From contig JASFRS010000085.1 of NCBI GenBank assembly GCA_050114795.1, forward strand, positions 1 through 9,929: a stretch of DNA of 9,929 nt, given 5' to 3'. Made by a program: the position numbers and the translations under genes. The DNA is from JASFRS01 sp050114795 (GTDB lineage Bacteria; Pseudomonadota; Alphaproteobacteria; Sphingomonadales; CAKZYD01). Shown here piece by piece: positions 7,323-9,929 of the stretch; within the stretch, counting starts at the first letter, position 1; every line of letters begins with the position of its first letter. Below the pieces are notes generated by a model that was given only the letters and a program-made list of their open reading frames with translations, ran no database searches and was not told where the DNA came from.

Positions 7323-9094
7323 TCCTGTTTTTCGGATTTAGGGGGCACGAATGTGATAATCGTGTCCCCGGTTTCTGCTTTCAAACTCCCGACAATCTCG
7401 CCTTTATGCACATAGAACATGCGCTCAGCCTCTTCCGGGCGATCAGCCTTATAAGCGTCAAATCCATATTCTTCGCTTAAAGTCGTGCGTTGAAAAGTCC
7501 AGCCTGAAAAATGAGCGCGCAGCACATCATTCAAATCCAACCGCCCATCAAACAGTGACGTGCCCCGCACAGATAATGACAAACCATGTGGATCATCATC
7601 ATCAGCTGTACCCAGTTGGAAGACATTGGCCCGACCAAGCTCCGCTCCCAATTCGCGGCAGACCAGCGCGTTATAGGCTTCATTTCCAGTGACAGCTAAT
7701 AACGTTCCAAATTGCTGTAAATCGACATGATGCTCACTGACTTCTGATAGGATTTCTCCGTAATATACGGGGATATCCGCTAACCGCGCATGACGCAGGC
7801 GGTGCCAACTGCTATCCGCGATTGTAATGGGAATCTCCATGGCTTGTAATGTTTTAGCTAAGGCAACACTCCATGGTGTTGAACCGACAATTAGCGCACC
7901 GGGCTGAGATGTTGACGCTAGGCCAAGCGCTCTCCCCAGCGGGGCTATGGTAAAGCCATGGGCCAATATGGTCGCAAAGACCATTGCAAAGCTGAATGGA
8001 ATGAGTTGTTCAGCATCCTCATAGCCAAGCTCAGTCAGCGTTAATGCAACAAAACCGGACACTGCGACAGCGACAATACCGCGCGGCGCAATCCATCCCA
8101 CAAACAGACGTTCGGACCAAGTTAAATTCGCACCGAAGGTGGAGAGGATCACCGCCAAAGGGCGTACGATAAATAGCATCGCGCCAAGAAAGGCTAACAA
8201 ATGCCAATCTAATCCAGCCCAGACATCTCGTTCCAAAGACGCCGTTAAAATGACGAAAATACCAGACACCAATAAGATAGTAATATTCTCTTTAAAACGG
8301 CGTAAATCACCCAATGACGCCAATTTTGCATTGGCCAGCACAACCCCCATGGCGGTTACTGCGAGAAGGCCCATCTCATGTTCAATCGCATCGGCGAGGG
8401 CAAAACACGTCAACACAGCCACCAATAGTACAGGTGCCTTTAAATATTCGGGAACCCAGCCGCGCGGAAAAATATAAGCAATAAAACGCGCAAAAATAAA
8501 ACCGATAAGGCCTGCAACCAAAGATACAAAAAGCATCCACAGACCAATTTCAAGAAGCGGTTTATCCTGTCCAGCATAGGCCAAATATTCAAACACAAGA
8601 ACAGCGAGCAACGCACCTAGAGGGTCATTAACAATACCCTCCCATTTCAAAACCGTTCGCGGCTTCACGGATAGTTTGGCTTGTCGCAGCAAGGGGACAA
8701 TTACGGTCGGCCCTGTGACCACCATAATACCTGCAAATAAAATGGCGACGGGCCAGCTTAGCCCACCAAGATAATAAGCCGCCGCCGCGCCCAGACCCCA
8801 GGCCAGTGGCACGCCGGGGATAACAAGCCGCATCACTGCCCGGCCCGCATGTTTTAGTTCTCTAAAATTCAGGCTCAAACCGCCTTCAAACAATATAATG
8901 GCGACTGCAATGGAAATAATCGGCTGCAGAAACGCTCCAAAATCCTCTTGCGGGTTAAGCAGCCCCAGAATCGGGCCAGCAATCAGCCCAGCCACAGACA
9001 TTAGCACAATAGCGGGTAAATTTGTCCGCCAAGCAATATATTGTGAGCCAATCCCAAGAAGCCCGATAAAGGCGACAAGTGTGATGAAGTCCAT
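7319..9094 (-). CDS. CPA-superfamily cation:proton antiporter with C-terminal Rossmann-like domain
   Basis: This 591-residue inner-membrane protein has a monovalent cation:proton antiporter domain (Na_H_Exchanger type) at about 1-390, then a cytoplasmic domain. Membrane motifs: FEGGLSLNFREL (69-80), VTGPTVIVPLLRQAKL (126-141), EGIVNDPLGAL with the Asn156-Asp157 pair (152-162) and WIAPRGIVAVAVSG (334-347) with Arg338. The Asn-Asp pair is the CPA1/NhaP-type signature, usually linked to electroneutral exchange. Residues 399-495 (GALIVGSTPWSVALAKTL, then LLAVTGNEAYNALVCRELG) look like a TrkA-N/RCK nucleotide-binding fold, but the usual GxGxxG loop is altered. The rest (about 500-591) resembles a small beta-rich tail. 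Whether it carries Na+ or K+ cannot be read from sequence. The start ATG 9094-9092 has GGGG six bases upstream, lying in a hairpin. It follows marC after 35 bases in the same direction and is probably the last gene of that operon. Confidence 0.9.
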   Translation of the reverse strand: MDFITLVAFIGLLGIGSQYIAWRTNLPAIVLMSVAGLIAGPILGLLNPQEDFGAFLQPIISIAVAIILFEGGLSLNFRELKHAGRAVMRLVIPGVPLAWGLGAAAAYYLGGLSWPVAILFAGIMVVTGPTVIVPLLRQAKLSVKPRTVLKWEGIVNDPLGALLAVLVFEYLAYAGQDKPLLEIGLWMLFVSLVAGLIGFIFARFIAYIFPRGWVPEYLKAPVLLVAVLTCFALADAIEHEMGLLAVTAMGVVLANAKLASLGDLRRFKENITILLVSGIFVILTASLERDVWAGLDWHLLAFLGAMLFIVRPLAVILSTFGANLTWSERLFVGWIAPRGIVAVAVSGFVALTLTELGYEDAEQLIPFSFAMVFATILAHGFTIAPLGRALGLASTSQPGALIVGSTPWSVALAKTLQAMEIPITIADSSWHRLRHARLADIPVYYGEILSEVSEHHVDLQQFGTLLAVTGNEAYNALVCRELGAELGRANVFQLGTADDDDPHGLSLSVRGTSLFDGRLDLNDVLRAHFSGWTFQRTTLSEEYGFDAYKADRPEEAERMFYVHKGEIVGSLKAETGDTIITFVPPKSEKQD

Positions 9095-9100
9095 GAACAG

Positions 9101-9121
9101 CCCCGACTTTTTATATCGGGG
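9101..9121 (-). promoter_or_regulatory. Hairpin covering the antiporter Shine-Dalgarno
   Basis: In the marC-antiporter gap, CCCCGA (9101-9106 on +) and TCGGGG (9116-9121) form a perfect six-base inverted repeat with a nine-base AT-rich loop. In the minus-strand mRNA, the arm nearest the gene carries GGGG, which lies six bases before the antiporter ATG and is the only good Shine-Dalgarno candidate. The other arm could pair with it and mask it. No T-run follows on the minus strand, so it is not an intrinsic terminator for the operon. On the plus strand no rightward gene needs one. Translational control is inferred. Confidence 0.45.
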
Positions 9122-9129
9122 TTATCCTA

Positions 9130-9765
9130 TCAGGCAAATGCGCCTTTCACACCATCAATGATAAGTTGACCGGCCATTGCCGCCAAAATCACACCCAAAA
9201 GCCGGGTAAGCATGGCTGAGAAAGTTTTCCCCATCAGCTTCATGATGCGGTCTGACAATAACAGGACCGTCAATGTCAGCAACAAAATGACTGCTGCGGC
9301 TGCCAGAACCATAGCTTTACTGGTCCAGTCATCTCCAAAACGGCTCATATACAGCATAATCGTGGCGATGGTGCCGGGACCCGCAATCATTGGAATACCC
9401 ATGGGGAAGACAGAGATATCTTCATGTTCGATATCCTCATCATAGTCTTCAACCACCTGCTCAGCACGATGTTCACGGCGCTCAGTCCGCTTTTCAAAAA
9501 CCATCTCAAGCGCGATGATGAACAACATCACTCCACCTGCCACGCGAAAGGCATCCAACCCAATACCCAAAGCACCCAACAGCCACTCGCCTGCAAAAGC
9601 GAAAAGCAAAACGATAAAAGCCCCAACCATAACCGAACGATAAGCCATGGACGTCTTATGGTCTCGGCTAGTCCCGTCTGTCAGACTGGCAAAAATCGGC
9701 GCGATACCCGGCGGGTCAATAACAACGAACAGGGTGACAAAGGCAGGAATGAAAATCTCAAGCAT
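9130..9765 (-). CDS. marC: MarC family (UPF0056) inner-membrane protein
   Basis: This is a 211-residue MarC-family membrane protein of unknown function; the name comes from the E. coli mar locus, though a drug-resistance role was later not supported. About six membrane helices are visible. Family motifs: VTLFVVIDPPGIAPIF (10-25), FRVAGGVMLF (73-82), FPMGIPMIAGPGTI (120-133) and a C-terminal GVILAAMAGQLIIDGVKG (191-208). Between helices three and four lies a strongly charged loop (91-116) rich in Glu, Arg, Asp and His. I choose ATG 9765 over the in-frame GTG at 9783: the family begins MLxIFIPAFVTLFVVIDP, AAGAG precedes the ATG with suitable spacing, and this start overlaps the folD stop by eight bases, a normal coupled arrangement. 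The antiporter gene follows after 35 bases. Confidence 0.93.
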   Translation of the reverse strand: MLEIFIPAFVTLFVVIDPPGIAPIFASLTDGTSRDHKTSMAYRSVMVGAFIVLLFAFAGEWLLGALGIGLDAFRVAGGVMLFIIALEMVFEKRTERREHRAEQVVEDYDEDIEHEDISVFPMGIPMIAGPGTIATIMLYMSRFGDDWTSKAMVLAAAAVILLLTLTVLLLSDRIMKLMGKTFSAMLTRLLGVILAAMAGQLIIDGVKGAFA

Positions 9766-9929
9766 TTTGAACTCTTGCAGCACTCAGCGTATTTTTTAAC
9801 AAACAAGCGATAGTCATGGGGCCTACGCCACCTGGAACAGGTGTGATTGCGCCCACATGATCGATAACATCATCAAAATCGACGTCACCTACAAGCCGGG
9901 TTTTCCCCTCCCCTTTTTCCGGTGCATCT
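9758..9929 (-). CDS. folD: FolD bifunctional protein, C-terminal part (5' end outside window)
   Basis: These are the last 56 residues of methylenetetrahydrofolate dehydrogenase/methenyltetrahydrofolate cyclohydrolase, the cytoplasmic enzyme that interconverts 5,10-methylene- and 10-formyl-tetrahydrofolate using NADP. The frame ends at TGA (9760-9758). The decisive motif is ITPVPGGVGPMTIACLLKNT, the near-invariant C-terminal signature of FolD, preceded by LVGDVDFDDV, which matches the strand after the NADP-binding region. The gene is cut by the window edge; most of the protein (typically about 285-300 residues) lies beyond base 9929. Its stop overlaps the marC start by eight bases, so folD, marC and the antiporter look like one leftward operon. 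Confidence 0.95.
   Translation of the reverse strand, partial: DAPEKGEGKTRLVGDVDFDDVIDHVGAITPVPGGVGPMTIACLLKNTLSAARVQNA

Noticed and set aside
8139..8477. Plus-strand ORF of 112 codons inside the antiporter gene
   Set aside because: Fully antisense to a well-supported membrane protein; composition (Lys/Thr/Ser-rich) is that of a reversed hydrophobic coding sequence.
9766..9783. Longer MarC start at GTG 9783
   Set aside because: It adds six residues not typical of the family and deepens the overlap with folD; ATG 9765 has AAGAG at proper spacing.

Overview
The window looks like ordinary chromosomal DNA from an alphaproteobacterium of intermediate GC content. The evidence is the gene set and order: argH, a tiny LptM-type lipoprotein, lysA and a TIGR02302/DUF4175 protein in one rightward run, plus a folD-marC pair at the other end. 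NhaA together with a second, unrelated Na+(K+)/H+ antiporter would suit a marine or otherwise saline habitat, but that is inference. I cannot name a genus. I see no tRNA, rRNA, insertion sequence, phage gene, CRISPR array or attachment site, and codon use looks uniform throughout.

Layout. Bases 2-4381 (+) hold a tightly packed cluster: the C-terminal end of argininosuccinate lyase (argH, cut by the window edge), a 40-residue lipoprotein resembling LptM/YifL that overlaps the argH stop, diaminopimelate decarboxylase (lysA), and an 807-residue TIGR02302/DUF4175 membrane protein with a Gln/Met-rich coiled-coil C-terminal half. Facing it, stop codon against stop codon with no spacer, is a TraB/GumN-family predicted lipoprotein (4382-5263, -). 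A 117-base divergent region then precedes nhaA (5381-6559, +) and a DUF1223 thioredoxin-like secreted protein (6597-7322, +), probably co-transcribed.

Bases 7319-9929 are on the minus strand and read, in transcription order, as the C-terminal end of folD (cut by the window edge), marC (start overlapping the folD stop) and a CPA-superfamily cation:proton antiporter with a C-terminal Rossmann-like domain. The antiporter stop overlaps the DUF1223 stop by four bases.

How they work together. argH and lysA complete arginine and lysine/meso-diaminopimelate metabolism. LptM-type lipoproteins belong to outer-membrane LPS-transport assembly, and TIGR02302 and GumN proteins are envelope proteins of unknown role. 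NhaA and the CPA antiporter both serve ion and pH homeostasis. The window is compact: coding is almost continuous, and the longest gap is the 117 bases between gumN and nhaA. I do not see a clearly new multi-gene system. The best leads are small: the unlisted lptM gene, a hairpin that could mask the antiporter ribosome binding site, a terminator-like hairpin inside the last codons of the DUF4175 gene, and the uncharacterised TIGR02302 protein itself.
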